A DNA stretch of 24,344 nt, taken from positions 1 to 24,344 of the forward strand of contig CAYHYG010000013.1 in the NCBI GenBank assembly GCA_964360835.1, read 5' to 3'. The notes beneath the pieces are model-generated. The model made no database searches and was not told where the DNA came from. It saw only the letters and a list, made by a program, of their open reading frames with translations. The DNA is from CAYHYG01 sp964360835. GTDB lineage: Bacteria > Patescibacteriota > Patescibacteriia > UBA1558 > 2-01-FULL-52-15. The position numbers were made by a program, and so were the translations under genes. This document shows positions 1 through 8,228 of this stretch, piece by piece (position 1 is the first letter of the stretch; each line of letters opens with the position of its first letter).

Positions 1-1
1 T

Positions 2-718
2 GTGCGCGTTGTTAGTCCTGCTGGCGAATTGAAGCACCAATTTATGGCATATCATCAGCGTTTTCGTGGTGGTTTATCCTTAGCCACGGCTGATCTCAAT
101 AATGACGGTCGCGATGAGATCATTACTGTCCCAGCTACTGGGGGAGGTCCTCATGTCAAGGTATTTACACTTGAGGGAGAATTAATCTCTCAATTTATGG
201 CTTATCAGGAGAGTTTCAGTGGTGGTGTACAGCTGGCTGTGGCTGATATCGATGCTGATGGCCAGTCGGAGATTATTACTTTACCAATTCAAGGAGGCAC
301 TGCTCATGTACGCATCTTTGATCTCAGTGGCAGTTTGAAAGGACAGTTTATGGCTTTTGAGTCTGGGACTCGCGGCGTCTATTCCTTAGCCGCTGGAGAC
401 CTTAATCACGACAAATCAGTAGATATTTCTGTTTCTGCTCAGACAGAGACCGAGACCATGATACGTACGCTTGACAGTAGTGGCGTTGTTCTCAATTCCT
501 GGCTGGCTCTGACCAAGTTAAATCAGAAACAATATCCCATACGATTAGCTCTGAGAGATCTGACCGGCGATCTACGTGATGATCTGATAATCATACCCAA
601 GACGGATAAAGGCGATAGAATGATTCAGGTTTTTGATCTGACCGGTGTACTGCTCAGAAGCATTAACCCACCGAGCGGTATCCCGTCAGTAAATTCTCTA
701 TCCTTCATCACACCATGA
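2..718 (+). CDS. FG-GAP/VCBS repeat protein, C-terminal part (cut by window start)
   Basis: The frame is open to the left edge, so the GTG at position 2 is not a real start; 238 residues are visible. They form about four beta-propeller-type repeats. Each has an Asp-rich calcium-binding-like loop (DLNNDGRDE, DIDADGQSE, DLNHDKSVD, DLTGDLRDD) followed by a strand of the type IITVP, then a V-x-V/I-F-D/T-L segment. Several repeats share the phrase QFMAY or QFMAF. This is the FG-GAP/VCBS repeat pattern of integrin-like propellers, usually exported and surface-associated. The third and fourth repeats have degenerate loops. The stop codon overlaps the next ATG (ATGA), so it is translationally coupled to the GtrA-like gene and probably in the same transcript. 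The ligand cannot be told from the sequence. Confidence 0.85.
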   Translation: MRVVSPAGELKHQFMAYHQRFRGGLSLATADLNNDGRDEIITVPATGGGPHVKVFTLEGELISQFMAYQESFSGGVQLAVADIDADGQSEIITLPIQGGTAHVRIFDLSGSLKGQFMAFESGTRGVYSLAAGDLNHDKSVDISVSAQTETETMIRTLDSSGVVLNSWLALTKLNQKQYPIRLALRDLTGDLRDDLIIIPKTDKGDRMIQVFDLTGVLLRSINPPSGIPSVNSLSFITP

Positions 719-1176
719 TCACCCGCATAATTCACTACGGACGGACGAATCCAGTGGTTCGCCGTTATCCGGTGATATTGCAGATAACCAAGTTTGCCAT
801 CATCGGCGTTTTTAATTTTATCCTGGATTTTTCCATCTATTGGTATTTGACGAGGACTATGGAATTTATGCAGACTAATTATCTTTTGGCTCATAGTATT
901 TCTTTTTTGGCGGCTGTGACCTCAAGTTTCTTGATGAATCGAGCCTGGACATTCCGCGCGGTGGAAACTGTTTCCTCCTATCGACGGCAATATATTAAAT
1001 TTTTTACGGTCAGTTTGGGAGGGTTGCTGCTCTCCAGCCTACTTCTGTATCTAGTAGTCTCACATCTGCAAATCATGGATCTGATAGGAAAATTTCTGGT
1101 AGCTATCGTTGTCATGTTCTGGAACTTTTCTCTCAATAAGCTCTGGACTTTTCGTGCCAAAACGTATGAAGCTTAG
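715..1176 (+). CDS. GtrA-like membrane protein, putative polyprenyl-phosphate-sugar flippase
   Basis: The protein has 153 residues, normal for GtrA/DPMS-type proteins, with four hydrophobic segments (about 25-45, 55-75, 97-118, 122-142). Two family signatures are visible: NRAWTFR after the second helix and NKLWTFR near the C-terminus. Members of this family are thought to move polyprenyl-phosphate-linked sugars across the membrane, or to assist doing so, and they usually sit beside a DPM1-like glycosyltransferase. That is the case here: the next gene starts inside this one (11-nt overlap). The start ATG overlaps the upstream stop and no Shine-Dalgarno site is visible, which suggests translational coupling. 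The sugar cannot be predicted. Confidence 0.88.
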   Translation: MITRIIHYGRTNPVVRRYPVILQITKFAIIGVFNFILDFSIYWYLTRTMEFMQTNYLLAHSISFLAAVTSSFLMNRAWTFRAVETVSSYRRQYIKFFTVSLGGLLLSSLLLYLVVSHLQIMDLIGKFLVAIVVMFWNFSLNKLWTFRAKTYEA

Positions 1177-1876
1177 CGTCATTATCCCGGCTTATAACGA
1201 AGAGCAAGTTATAATCGCCACAACCACTGAAGTCGCATCCTATAGTCATTCCTTATTTGGCGTTGAAGCGGAAATTTTGGTGGTTGACGATGGGTCGACT
1301 GATACCACGGTCCAGAAAGTACTATCACTTCCTGGTGTAAGATTAATTCAGCACCAGACAAATCAAGGTAAGGGAGCGGCAGTCAGGACTGGCGCTCTAG
1401 CGGCCAGTGGCGATTATGTCCTATTTATGGATGCGGATAATTCCACCAAAATTAATGAATTGCCAGCTTTTTTGACAGCTGCGGAGTCAGGAGCCGATGT
1501 GGTCATTGCTTCTCGCGCTCTGGCTTCCTCGGCTATTATTGTCAGTCAGAATTGGGTCAAGCAGCTACTAGGTAAGTTGGGTAATACCATTATTCAGGTG
1601 GCGGCGGTCCCCGGTATTCATGATACGCAGTGTGGTTTCAAGCTTTTCAGGCGCAGCTCGACTCGTGTCTTGTTTGAGCAACAGTCGATAAACCGCTGGG
1701 CCTTTGATATCGAGTTGTTGGCTATGGCACGTTGGAGGGGCTTAAAGATAGTCGAACTGCCGGTACGCTGGGAAAATAACTTTAACTCCAAGGTGAAGCC
1801 AGTTGATTATTTCACTACCCTGATGGCTGTTTTTGGTGTACAATTGAATAAATTATTAGGTAAATATAAGCTATGA
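1166..1876 (+). CDS. DPM1-type family 2 glycosyltransferase (polyprenyl-phosphate sugar synthase)
   Basis: The 236-residue GT-A enzyme starts MKLSVIIPAYNEE. The open frame extends 19 codons further upstream, but that extension does not resemble the family, so I chose ATG 1166. Seen in order: the N-terminal VIIPAYNEE strand, VVDDGSTD, NQGKGAAVRTG, and the metal-binding FMDADN near residue 90, then DTQCGFKLF and W-x-FDIELL. This motif set is that of the dolichyl/polyprenyl-phosphate glycosyltransferases, which move a sugar from an NDP donor to a lipid phosphate on the cytoplasmic face. No C-terminal membrane helices are present. The preceding GtrA-like protein is probably the flippase for its product, a classic pairing. 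It overlaps the next gene by ATGA. Confidence 0.88.
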   Translation: MKLSVIIPAYNEEQVIIATTTEVASYSHSLFGVEAEILVVDDGSTDTTVQKVLSLPGVRLIQHQTNQGKGAAVRTGALAASGDYVLFMDADNSTKINELPAFLTAAESGADVVIASRALASSAIIVSQNWVKQLLGKLGNTIIQVAAVPGIHDTQCGFKLFRRSSTRVLFEQQSINRWAFDIELLAMARWRGLKIVELPVRWENNFNSKVKPVDYFTTLMAVFGVQLNKLLGKYKL

Positions 1877-2913
1877 CCGTCAAAGTTCCCATAGAGAGAA
1901 AGAATATCCTAGTCCTTGGAGGAGCCGGATTCTTGGGCTCTCATGTTTGTGAGTTTTTGCTAAAACGCGGCGATAACGTTATCTGTCTGGATAACTTCGC
2001 TTCGTCCGATGTCGAGAATATCAAGATGATGCTGGAGTTTCCCAATTTTGAGTTTATCCGACATGATGTCATCGAAGATATTGATCTGGAGTCATTGCCA
2101 GAGCTGAAGAAATTTCACTTTCAAGCACAAGGTTTGCAGGAAGTCTACAATTTTGCCTGCCCGACTTCGGCACAGGATTATAGTAAACTGCCGGTTGAAA
2201 CGGCTTTGGCCAATTCTGTCGGAGTGGTCAAGTCATTGGAAATGGCTCGTAAATATAATGCACGATATCTTTTGGCTTCATCGTCTGCGGTCTATGGTTC
2301 TGCTTCTGGGCAGATGGATATGATTAATGAATCATACCTAGGCAGTGTAAATATCATCGGACCGCGTGCTTGTTATAACGAAGGCAAGCGTTTTGCTGAG
2401 ACACTGGTGACAACCTATAAAGATTATTACAAAATGGATGTTCGCGTCGCCCGTATTTTTACCACTTACGGTCCGCGGATGATGCTCATGTCTGGTCGGC
2501 ATGTACCTGATTTTATTTACAATGCTTTGAAAGGCCAGCCTTTGACGATCCAGGGCGATGACAAGACAGGCTCTTCACTCTGCTATGTCAAAGATATGGT
2601 CGAAGGCATCGTGGCTCTGATGCATAGTCATTTCAGTGATCCGGTCAATCTGGGCGGAGATCGCTACTTTACCTACAAGGAAGTAGCTGAACAGATAAAA
2701 TCAGCCACCAATACCGCCACTGAGATCACCTTTGCCGATCCATTGCCGCACTCTCATCGTCAGCTCTTGCCTGATATCTCCTTGGCCAAAGAAAAGTTGG
2801 GTTGGTTTCCTTTGATCGGTCTGGAGCAGGGCATCGGTGAAACTATAGCTTACGCGCGTTCAAATATCATGCTCAAATCAGGTCTGCAGTGGAATCGGGA
2901 AGAAAAGGCCTAG
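1873..2913 (+). CDS. NAD-dependent sugar epimerase/dehydratase, UDP-glucuronate decarboxylase-like
   Basis: This is a 346-residue extended short-chain dehydrogenase. The NAD-binding GGAGFLGSH motif lies at residues 16-24, and CLDNF follows as the acidic end of the second strand. The active site has SSSAVYGS, then Tyr168 and Lys172 in CYNEGKRFAE, and the downstream TTYGPRM. The Y-N-E-G-K-R-x-A-E context is closest to UDP-glucuronate decarboxylase (UDP-xylose synthase), which turns UDP-glucuronate into UDP-xylose. A stretch around residues 80-95 (PELKKFHFQAQGLQEVYNFA) looks like a small insertion. It begins within the previous gene's stop (ATGA). A dTDP-glucose dehydratase-like role is an alternative, though the Y-x-E-G-K motif argues for decarboxylase. 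Confidence 0.8.
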   Translation: MTVKVPIERKNILVLGGAGFLGSHVCEFLLKRGDNVICLDNFASSDVENIKMMLEFPNFEFIRHDVIEDIDLESLPELKKFHFQAQGLQEVYNFACPTSAQDYSKLPVETALANSVGVVKSLEMARKYNARYLLASSSAVYGSASGQMDMINESYLGSVNIIGPRACYNEGKRFAETLVTTYKDYYKMDVRVARIFTTYGPRMMLMSGRHVPDFIYNALKGQPLTIQGDDKTGSSLCYVKDMVEGIVALMHSHFSDPVNLGGDRYFTYKEVAEQIKSATNTATEITFADPLPHSHRQLLPDISLAKEKLGWFPLIGLEQGIGETIAYARSNIMLKSGLQWNREEKA

Positions 2914-2925
2914 CTTGCCTTTTTT
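2903..2925 (+). terminator. Possible weak intrinsic terminator over the stop of the decarboxylase-like gene
   Basis: AAAAGGC and GCCTTTT can form a 7-bp stem with a 7-nt loop, followed by further T residues. The stem overlaps the TAG stop. It is AT-rich and may only weaken read-through before the promoter in front of the next gene. Confidence 0.35.
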
Positions 2926-2934
2926 GGCTTGTAG

Positions 2935-2947
2935 TATAGTATGGCTG
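2935..2947 (+). promoter_or_regulatory. Putative promoter -10 (TATAGT) with +1 two bases before the epimerase start
   Basis: TATAGT at 2935-2940 would give a +1 near 2947, two nucleotides before the ATG at 2949, so any transcript from here would be leaderless. No good -35 box is visible (TTGCCT lies too close, 14 nt). The gap has no Shine-Dalgarno site. Confidence 0.4.
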
Positions 2948-2948
2948 T

Positions 2949-3845
2949 ATGAGAATTTTGGTAACTGGAGGCGCCGGTTTTATTGGTTCACATTGCGTCG
3001 AAGCCCTGCTGACTGCTGGTCACCAGGTCGTTGTGATTGACAACCTTTCAGCTGGTAAACGTGAATATGTCCATCCTCAGGCAACCTTGGTAGAAGCTGA
3101 TATCCGTTCCGACGACTGGCCAGAGAAAGTCGGCAACTTTGAGGCGGTCATTCATCTAGCAGCTCAAAAGAATCTCCGCACCGCCATCAATGATCCATTA
3201 TACGACGCTGATATAAATATTATCGGTGGTCTGAAAGTTTTGCAGGCAGCGCATCAGCACAAAGCCAGATTTATTTTTGCTTCCTCCGCGGCTGTCTATG
3301 GCGTACAGAATGGTAAGATATCAGAAGCTGCGCCTGTGCAGCCAGTCAATCCTTACGGTATTACCAAGTTGACTATGGAGATGTATCTGCAGTTTTATCA
3401 GCAGACCTATGACCTGCCGGTAACAATTTTACGTTTTTCTAACGCCTACGGCCCACGTCAGGATCCTCTGGGTGAGGCCGGAGTTTTGAGCTTATTGCTT
3501 AATGCGATTTTGGGACGGGGATCATTCACGTTGAATGGCGACGGCCTGCAAACACGTGACTTTATCTTTGTAACCGATCTCACTTCAGCTTTGACCAAAG
3601 GTTTAGAGCATGAAGGCATTTATAATATTGGTACAGGTGTGGAACATTCTTTGTTGGAGGCTATTTCACTGATTGAAGGCATTCATGGGTCAAAATTGGA
3701 TTATGCTATCGGTCAGGCAATTACCGGTGAAGTCAGAACTAGTGTCTTCGATAGTACCAAAGCCAAAGACCAACTAGATTGGCAGGCATCTGTGGCATTA
3801 GAGCAGGGCTTGCGGCAGACTTATGATTGGATGAAATCAGTATAA
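2949..3845 (+). CDS. UDP-glucose 4-epimerase-like NAD-dependent epimerase
   Basis: The 298-residue protein starts MRILVTGGAGFIGSH, with the GGAGFIGSH NAD-binding loop at residues 7-15 and VIDNLSAGKRE after it. FASSAAVYG precedes the catalytic pair Tyr136 and Lys140 in NPYGITK. FSNAYGPRQDP and DGLQTRDFIFVTD are typical of GalE and related UDP-sugar 4-epimerases. Length is at the short end for GalE (about 310-340). It should interconvert UDP-glucose/UDP-galactose or a related sugar such as UDP-GlcNAc or UDP-glucuronate. A short gap with a possible promoter precedes it, and the next gene follows after 2 nt. Exact substrate is unresolved. Confidence 0.82.
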   Translation: MRILVTGGAGFIGSHCVEALLTAGHQVVVIDNLSAGKREYVHPQATLVEADIRSDDWPEKVGNFEAVIHLAAQKNLRTAINDPLYDADINIIGGLKVLQAAHQHKARFIFASSAAVYGVQNGKISEAAPVQPVNPYGITKLTMEMYLQFYQQTYDLPVTILRFSNAYGPRQDPLGEAGVLSLLLNAILGRGSFTLNGDGLQTRDFIFVTDLTSALTKGLEHEGIYNIGTGVEHSLLEAISLIEGIHGSKLDYAIGQAITGEVRTSVFDSTKAKDQLDWQASVALEQGLRQTYDWMKSV

Positions 3846-3847
3846 AC

Positions 3848-4522
3848 ATGAATGAAGTTGCTGTTATCATACCCGCTTGGAATGAATTCCGCCCAACCCG
3901 TGGAGGATTGGGAGAAATTTTACAACAGTTACAATCAAGGCCATATTCGGTGATAGTAGTTGATGACGGATCTGTGGATCAGACGGGAGTCGTGGCTCGT
4001 CAGTATGCCACAGTTTTGCGTCATCCGATTAATCGTGGACAAGGAGCCGCTCTAGTGACCGGGATGGAGTACGCTCTGCGACATGGCGCCGAGATTTTAG
4101 TGCACTTTGATGGCGACGGTCAGATGATGGTGGATGATATAGAAAAAATGGTACAGCCGTTACTCGACGACCCAGCTCTGGATATCACTCTTGGATCACG
4201 TTTTCTCGGCCACAGCGATGTCCCGTGGGTAAAAAAATATTTACTGCAGACCCCGGCTTTGTGGTTTCAGCGCCTGACTACTGGATTGCCTTTGACCGAT
4301 GTTCATAATGGTTTTCGGGCTATCAGAGCCAGGGCTGCTCGGCTTCTGACTATTCAACAGGATGGCATGGCTCATGCCTCCGAAATTACTATGGAAATTA
4401 GTAAGCATAAATTGCGCTGGCAGGAGGTACCGGTTACTATAGTCTATCGGGAGTTTGGACAAGGTTTCTCCGGCGGCTTGAAGATATTGCGCGATTTAAT
4501 CATTAGAAGATTAATAAAGTAA
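3848..4522 (+). CDS. DPM1-like family 2 glycosyltransferase
   Basis: The 224-residue GT-A protein is taken from ATG 3848 (MNEVAVIIPAWNE); seven upstream codons in the open frame overlap the previous gene and do not fit the family. Motifs seen: VIIPAWNE, VVDDGSVDQT, NRGQGAALVTGM, HFDGDGQM (metal-binding DxD equivalent), LGSRFLG and DVHNGFRAIRA. This is a second polyprenyl-phosphate glycosyltransferase-type enzyme in the operon, distinct from the one at 1166-1876. It is followed four nucleotides later by a DUF2304 protein, a membrane family that often accompanies such transferases and could anchor it or help move the product. No Shine-Dalgarno site is visible. Confidence 0.85.
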   Translation: MNEVAVIIPAWNEFRPTRGGLGEILQQLQSRPYSVIVVDDGSVDQTGVVARQYATVLRHPINRGQGAALVTGMEYALRHGAEILVHFDGDGQMMVDDIEKMVQPLLDDPALDITLGSRFLGHSDVPWVKKYLLQTPALWFQRLTTGLPLTDVHNGFRAIRARAARLLTIQQDGMAHASEITMEISKHKLRWQEVPVTIVYREFGQGFSGGLKILRDLIIRRLIK

Positions 4523-4526
4523 CTAT

Positions 4527-4877
4527 ATGATGCTGCAAATCATTGCCTCGGTCTTCGTTGTTTTGGCCGCGGTCAAAGTCTGGAGTAAATATAAAGATGG
4601 GACGCTTTCTATCTTGGAAACTCTATTATGGTTCATACTCTGGTTAAGTATCGGTGTAGTTTTCTGGCAACCGGAGATTGCCAGCAGACTGGCTGTTTTC
4701 TTTGGCATTGGTCGTGGCGCTGATTTAGTTGTCTATATAGCTATAGTTGTCATTATCTATCTGCTGTTTCGCCTTTTTATCCGAGTGGATAAAATGGACA
4801 GGAATGTGACTAAATTAGTTCGAACTATTGCAACCAGTGATGAAAAAAAAGGTAGCGATCCTGATAGTAAATTATAA
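4527..4877 (+). CDS. DUF2304-family small membrane protein
   Basis: This 116-residue protein has three hydrophobic segments (about 2-18, 29-48, 66-86) and then a charged, helical tail (VDKMDRNVTKLVRTIA). The size, the phrase YKDGTLSILETLLW and the position between two glycosyltransferase genes match the DUF2304 family, whose function is not established. Its context beside DPM1-like enzymes suggests a role as a membrane partner in lipid-linked sugar formation; that is inference. Its last 38 nt overlap the next gene in another frame. ATG 4530 is an equally possible start. Confidence 0.75.
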   Translation: MMLQIIASVFVVLAAVKVWSKYKDGTLSILETLLWFILWLSIGVVFWQPEIASRLAVFFGIGRGADLVVYIAIVVIIYLLFRLFIRVDKMDRNVTKLVRTIATSDEKKGSDPDSKL

Positions 4878-5892
4878 CGGTCTGACCTGGTTGCCAAAGT
4901 GTCTGGTGGCCGCGCTAGAGACGACCGAAACTGAGATTGAGAAACGCGTTTATGTAGTTGATAATAAATCAACAGACGGTTCTCTGGATTATGTATCGGG
5001 ATTATCAACTATTCAGCTGATCACCCTGACGGCAAACTTGGGTTTTGCCGGTGGCAACAACGCCGGTTATCATTACCTTCTCAATGAAGGTTGGGCTGAT
5101 TATATTTTTCTGTTGAATCAAGATGCCTATTTGACAGATAATTGTCTGAGTACATTGGTAGCGGCATGTCAGTCGCAACCGCAGTTGATCGCTGTCCAGC
5201 CATTGCTACGACTTTATCCGCAAACAGAATTAGTCAATTCAACCGGAAATCATATTCAGTACTTGGGTTTTGGTTTTTCTGGAAATAATGGGCAGAGATT
5301 AACGACTGAACAAATTCAAGGACAGACTATTAATTATTGCTCCGGTGCAGCAGTACTGATAGATTTATCCAAGATTTTCAGAGTTGGGGGTCTGTATGAT
5401 GATTTTATGTTCATGTATTTGGAAGATTTGGATTTTGGTTGGCGTTCAACGCTGGCTGGCTTCCGGCAGGCGCTCGTTCCTACGGCTACGATCTATCATC
5501 AATATGAGTTCAAGCGCAGTATCCGTCAGGTGTATTATTTTGAACGAAATCGGCTCTGGATACTATTCAAGAATTACCGTCTAGGCACATTGTTGGTACT
5601 TTTACCGATGATACTTATCATGGAGCTGGGACAGTTGCTCTTTGCTCTGGCTAATGGCTGGCTTGGCGCTAAACTAAAGGGTTATGTGTGGCTTTTGAAA
5701 CCGACATCCATCAGACTTTTTTGGAAAGATCGCCAGCGTACTCAGGCGTTGCGAAAGGTCAGCGACAGGGAGATACTACAGCAGTTTAGTGCCACCATAC
5801 AGTTTCAGCCGCTGGACAGCCTGGGTTTACGGGTAGCCAATATAGTCATGGCGTGTTACTATCGGCTCATTCTGATGATTATTTATTGGTAG
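4840..5892 (+). CDS. WbbL-like family 2 glycosyltransferase
   Basis: The 350-residue enzyme is taken from ATG 4840 (MKKKVAILIVNYNG). It carries the N-terminal ILIVNYNG strand, VVDNKSTDGS, then NLGFAGGNNAGY (a hallmark of rhamnosyltransferase-type GT2 proteins), LLNQDAYL as the DxD equivalent near residue 95, and MYLEDLDFGWR as the acceptor/catalytic region. A hydrophobic stretch near residues 248-275 may associate with the membrane. Such enzymes add rhamnose or another deoxysugar to a growing lipid-linked glycan on the cytoplasmic side. The gene begins 38 nt inside the DUF2304 gene, so the two are translationally linked. Confidence 0.85.
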   Translation: MKKKVAILIVNYNGLTWLPKCLVAALETTETEIEKRVYVVDNKSTDGSLDYVSGLSTIQLITLTANLGFAGGNNAGYHYLLNEGWADYIFLLNQDAYLTDNCLSTLVAACQSQPQLIAVQPLLRLYPQTELVNSTGNHIQYLGFGFSGNNGQRLTTEQIQGQTINYCSGAAVLIDLSKIFRVGGLYDDFMFMYLEDLDFGWRSTLAGFRQALVPTATIYHQYEFKRSIRQVYYFERNRLWILFKNYRLGTLLVLLPMILIMELGQLLFALANGWLGAKLKGYVWLLKPTSIRLFWKDRQRTQALRKVSDREILQQFSATIQFQPLDSLGLRVANIVMACYYRLILMIIYW

Positions 5893-5893
5893 T

Positions 5894-7036
5894 ATGAAAA
5901 TTGCGCAGATCGTCTCAACCTTTCCCCCTTATAAAGCTGGCATGGGCAATGTAGCTTTTCATCTTAGTTGGCAGTTGCAAGCCCGTGGTCATGAGGTAAC
6001 CGTCTTTACACCCGCGGCCAAAGGCACGGCCATGGATCATCTCTACCCGTTCAAGGTACAACGGCTTAAGCCGTGGTTTTCGTATGGTAATGCCGCGGTC
6101 GTACCACAGCTACTCTGGCGTCTGAAAAAATTTGATGTTATTCATCTACATTACCCTTTTTTTGGCGGAGCTGAAATGTTGTATCTGCTATCGAGATTCA
6201 ATCATCTCAATCTAATTGTTCATTATCATATGGATGTCTTTGGTCAGGGTAAATTGAAGCGCATTTTTGACTGGCATAGCCAGCAGATTATGCCGCGCAT
6301 ATTGAATCGAGCGCAGAAAATCCTAGTAACCTCTATGGATTACGCTCAGCGCTCTCGTCTGCGTCAACGTCTCGAAGAACAGCCACAGATGTTTGACGTT
6401 AGCCCCGTGGGAGTCAATCCTGAGAATTTCCGACCCCGTCGCAAAAATCCTGAGCTGCTAAAGAAATATGATCTGGAACACAAGAAAATAATTATTTTTA
6501 TCGGCGCATTGGATAAGGCTCACTATTTTAAAGGCGTTACTTTTTTGATTAAAGCTTTTCAACTGATCAGTTCCAATGACGCTTATCGTTTAATGATAAT
6601 CGGTAAAGGTGACTTAGCTGAAAGCTACCAGAGCTTGGCCGAGAATTATGGTCTGGAGCATAAAATTATATTTACTGGTTTTGTACCTGATGATCTCCTG
6701 CCACTATATTATAGTCTGGGCGATTTGATGGTCTTGCCGTCTATCGATGGCTCTGAAGCTTTTGGGACTGTATTAATCGAAGCTATGGCCAGTGGCATGC
6801 CGGTGATTGCTTCTGACTTGCCGGGGGTGCGCAGTGTCATTGATAAGAAAGTTAACGGCTTGTTGGTTAAACCTCGCGATATTGCCAATTTGGCAAAATA
6901 TATGGACTGGCTGCTGCGTAATCCTCAGATTTGCGGTCAGTATGGACAGGCCGGAAGAGCCAAGGTTTTGGCTCAGTATGACTGGAGCAAAATAACACAT
7001 GATTTAGAGCAGATTTATCAGGAGACGCTTCATTAA
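5894..7036 (+). CDS. Family 4 glycosyltransferase (GT-B)
   Basis: The protein has 380 residues, with ATG one nucleotide after the preceding stop. The N-terminal half has the acceptor-domain pattern FPPYKAGMGNVAFHL and HLHYPFFGG. The C-terminal half has the donor site: VGVNPENFRP, FIGALD, and the E-x7-E motif EAFGTVLIE followed by AMASGMPVIASDLPG. This is a retaining GT4 enzyme such as a mannosyl-, glucosyl- or GlcNAc-transferase acting in cell-surface glycan synthesis. It is most likely cytosolic or peripheral on the membrane. It sits in the same run as the GT2 genes; donor and acceptor cannot be inferred. Confidence 0.9.
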   Translation: MKIAQIVSTFPPYKAGMGNVAFHLSWQLQARGHEVTVFTPAAKGTAMDHLYPFKVQRLKPWFSYGNAAVVPQLLWRLKKFDVIHLHYPFFGGAEMLYLLSRFNHLNLIVHYHMDVFGQGKLKRIFDWHSQQIMPRILNRAQKILVTSMDYAQRSRLRQRLEEQPQMFDVSPVGVNPENFRPRRKNPELLKKYDLEHKKIIIFIGALDKAHYFKGVTFLIKAFQLISSNDAYRLMIIGKGDLAESYQSLAENYGLEHKIIFTGFVPDDLLPLYYSLGDLMVLPSIDGSEAFGTVLIEAMASGMPVIASDLPGVRSVIDKKVNGLLVKPRDIANLAKYMDWLLRNPQICGQYGQAGRAKVLAQYDWSKITHDLEQIYQETLH

Positions 7037-7037
7037 T

Positions 7038-8228
7038 ATGCGGATACTTATTGTCTCAAATTTATATCCACCTTATATTCGGGGTGGTAACGAAGTGGTC
7101 ATAGCGGCCGTAGTCTCTCGGTTACACCAATCGCTGCATCATTTGACAGTGGTCACGACTAGGCCTTACCAAGGAATTGCCAGCTTGCGTCCCGAACATT
7201 TTGATGAAGATGGTGTGACGGTTTATCGTTTTTGGCCATTTAATTTGTATTCGTTGCTTTTTGACCATAAATACTCAGTTTTGGCCAGACTTTTCTGGCA
7301 TGTCTTTGATATTTTTAATTTTCACAGTTATTTTGTTATCAAGGGTATAATTCAAAAACAAAAACCTGATGTAGTTATCACCAATAATCTGACAGGTATT
7401 GGTTTCCTGTTACCATTGCTACTCCATCAACTACGTATCCGCCATCTGCATATTATTCATGATGTGCAATTGTATACGCCCTCCGGTCTTCTTATATATG
7501 GACAAGAAAATTCCTGGCAGGAACGTCTGGTTCGATGGAGTGGCTATGCCGGTCTGATGCGTTGGCTCTGGGGTTCTCCTGAGACTGTTATCTCTCCGTC
7601 CAAGTTTCTGTTGCAATTTTATCAACAACGTAATTTTTTCGTGAAAAGTAAGGCAGTGGTTATCCGCAATCCTATACCATTTGCTTTGACCGTCAGGCAC
7701 CAGACAGTCAATGGTCCGTTGCGATTGCTGTTTGTTGGTCAAATCACCAAAGCCAAAGGCATAATTGATCTAGCCAAATTAATTCTCAGTCATCCCGAGT
7801 GGAATCTAAGTCTCATCATTGCCGGATTAGGTCCTGATATTCGTTTACTAGCTTTCTTGGTGACAGCTGATAAACGCATACAGTTGTTGGGTTGGCGTAG
7901 TCGTCCAGAGGTTGTGGCTCTCTTGACTCAGTCTGACGTTTTGATCCACCCCTCACTATGCTATGAAAATTTCCCCACATCGATTTTGGAAGCATTGGCC
8001 GCCGGTCTGCCGGTGTTGACCTCTGCTAGTGGGGGCGCGGCTGAACTTATTCATGAGGCTGAAAATGGTTGGAGTTTCCAGCCGGGCGATTGGAAGGAGC
8101 TAGCTGGACGTTTGGAGCTGCTGCAGCAGCAACCCGAGTTAGCTCGTGGCCTATCAGAAAATTGTCAGCGTTCTGTGGCTGACCTGACGGGGGAGCATTA
8201 TTTACAGCAGCTGCATCAATTGCTTTGA
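7038..8228 (+). CDS. Family 4 glycosyltransferase (GT-B), last gene of the glycan operon
   Basis: The protein has 396 residues and starts MRILIVSNLYPPYIRGGNE, a typical GT4 opening. The donor domain shows LLFVGQITKAKGI, IIAGLGPD and the E-x7-E motif ENFPTSILE (about residue 310) with ALAAGLPVLTSASGG. It follows the previous GT4 gene by one nucleotide and is the last plus-strand gene of the run. Its end overlaps the end of the convergent membrane-protein gene by 13 nt, leaving no room for a standard terminator. It is probably a retaining hexosyltransferase for the same surface glycan. Confidence 0.88.
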   Translation: MRILIVSNLYPPYIRGGNEVVIAAVVSRLHQSLHHLTVVTTRPYQGIASLRPEHFDEDGVTVYRFWPFNLYSLLFDHKYSVLARLFWHVFDIFNFHSYFVIKGIIQKQKPDVVITNNLTGIGFLLPLLLHQLRIRHLHIIHDVQLYTPSGLLIYGQENSWQERLVRWSGYAGLMRWLWGSPETVISPSKFLLQFYQQRNFFVKSKAVVIRNPIPFALTVRHQTVNGPLRLLFVGQITKAKGIIDLAKLILSHPEWNLSLIIAGLGPDIRLLAFLVTADKRIQLLGWRSRPEVVALLTQSDVLIHPSLCYENFPTSILEALAAGLPVLTSASGGAAELIHEAENGWSFQPGDWKELAGRLELLQQQPELARGLSENCQRSVADLTGEHYLQQLHQLL

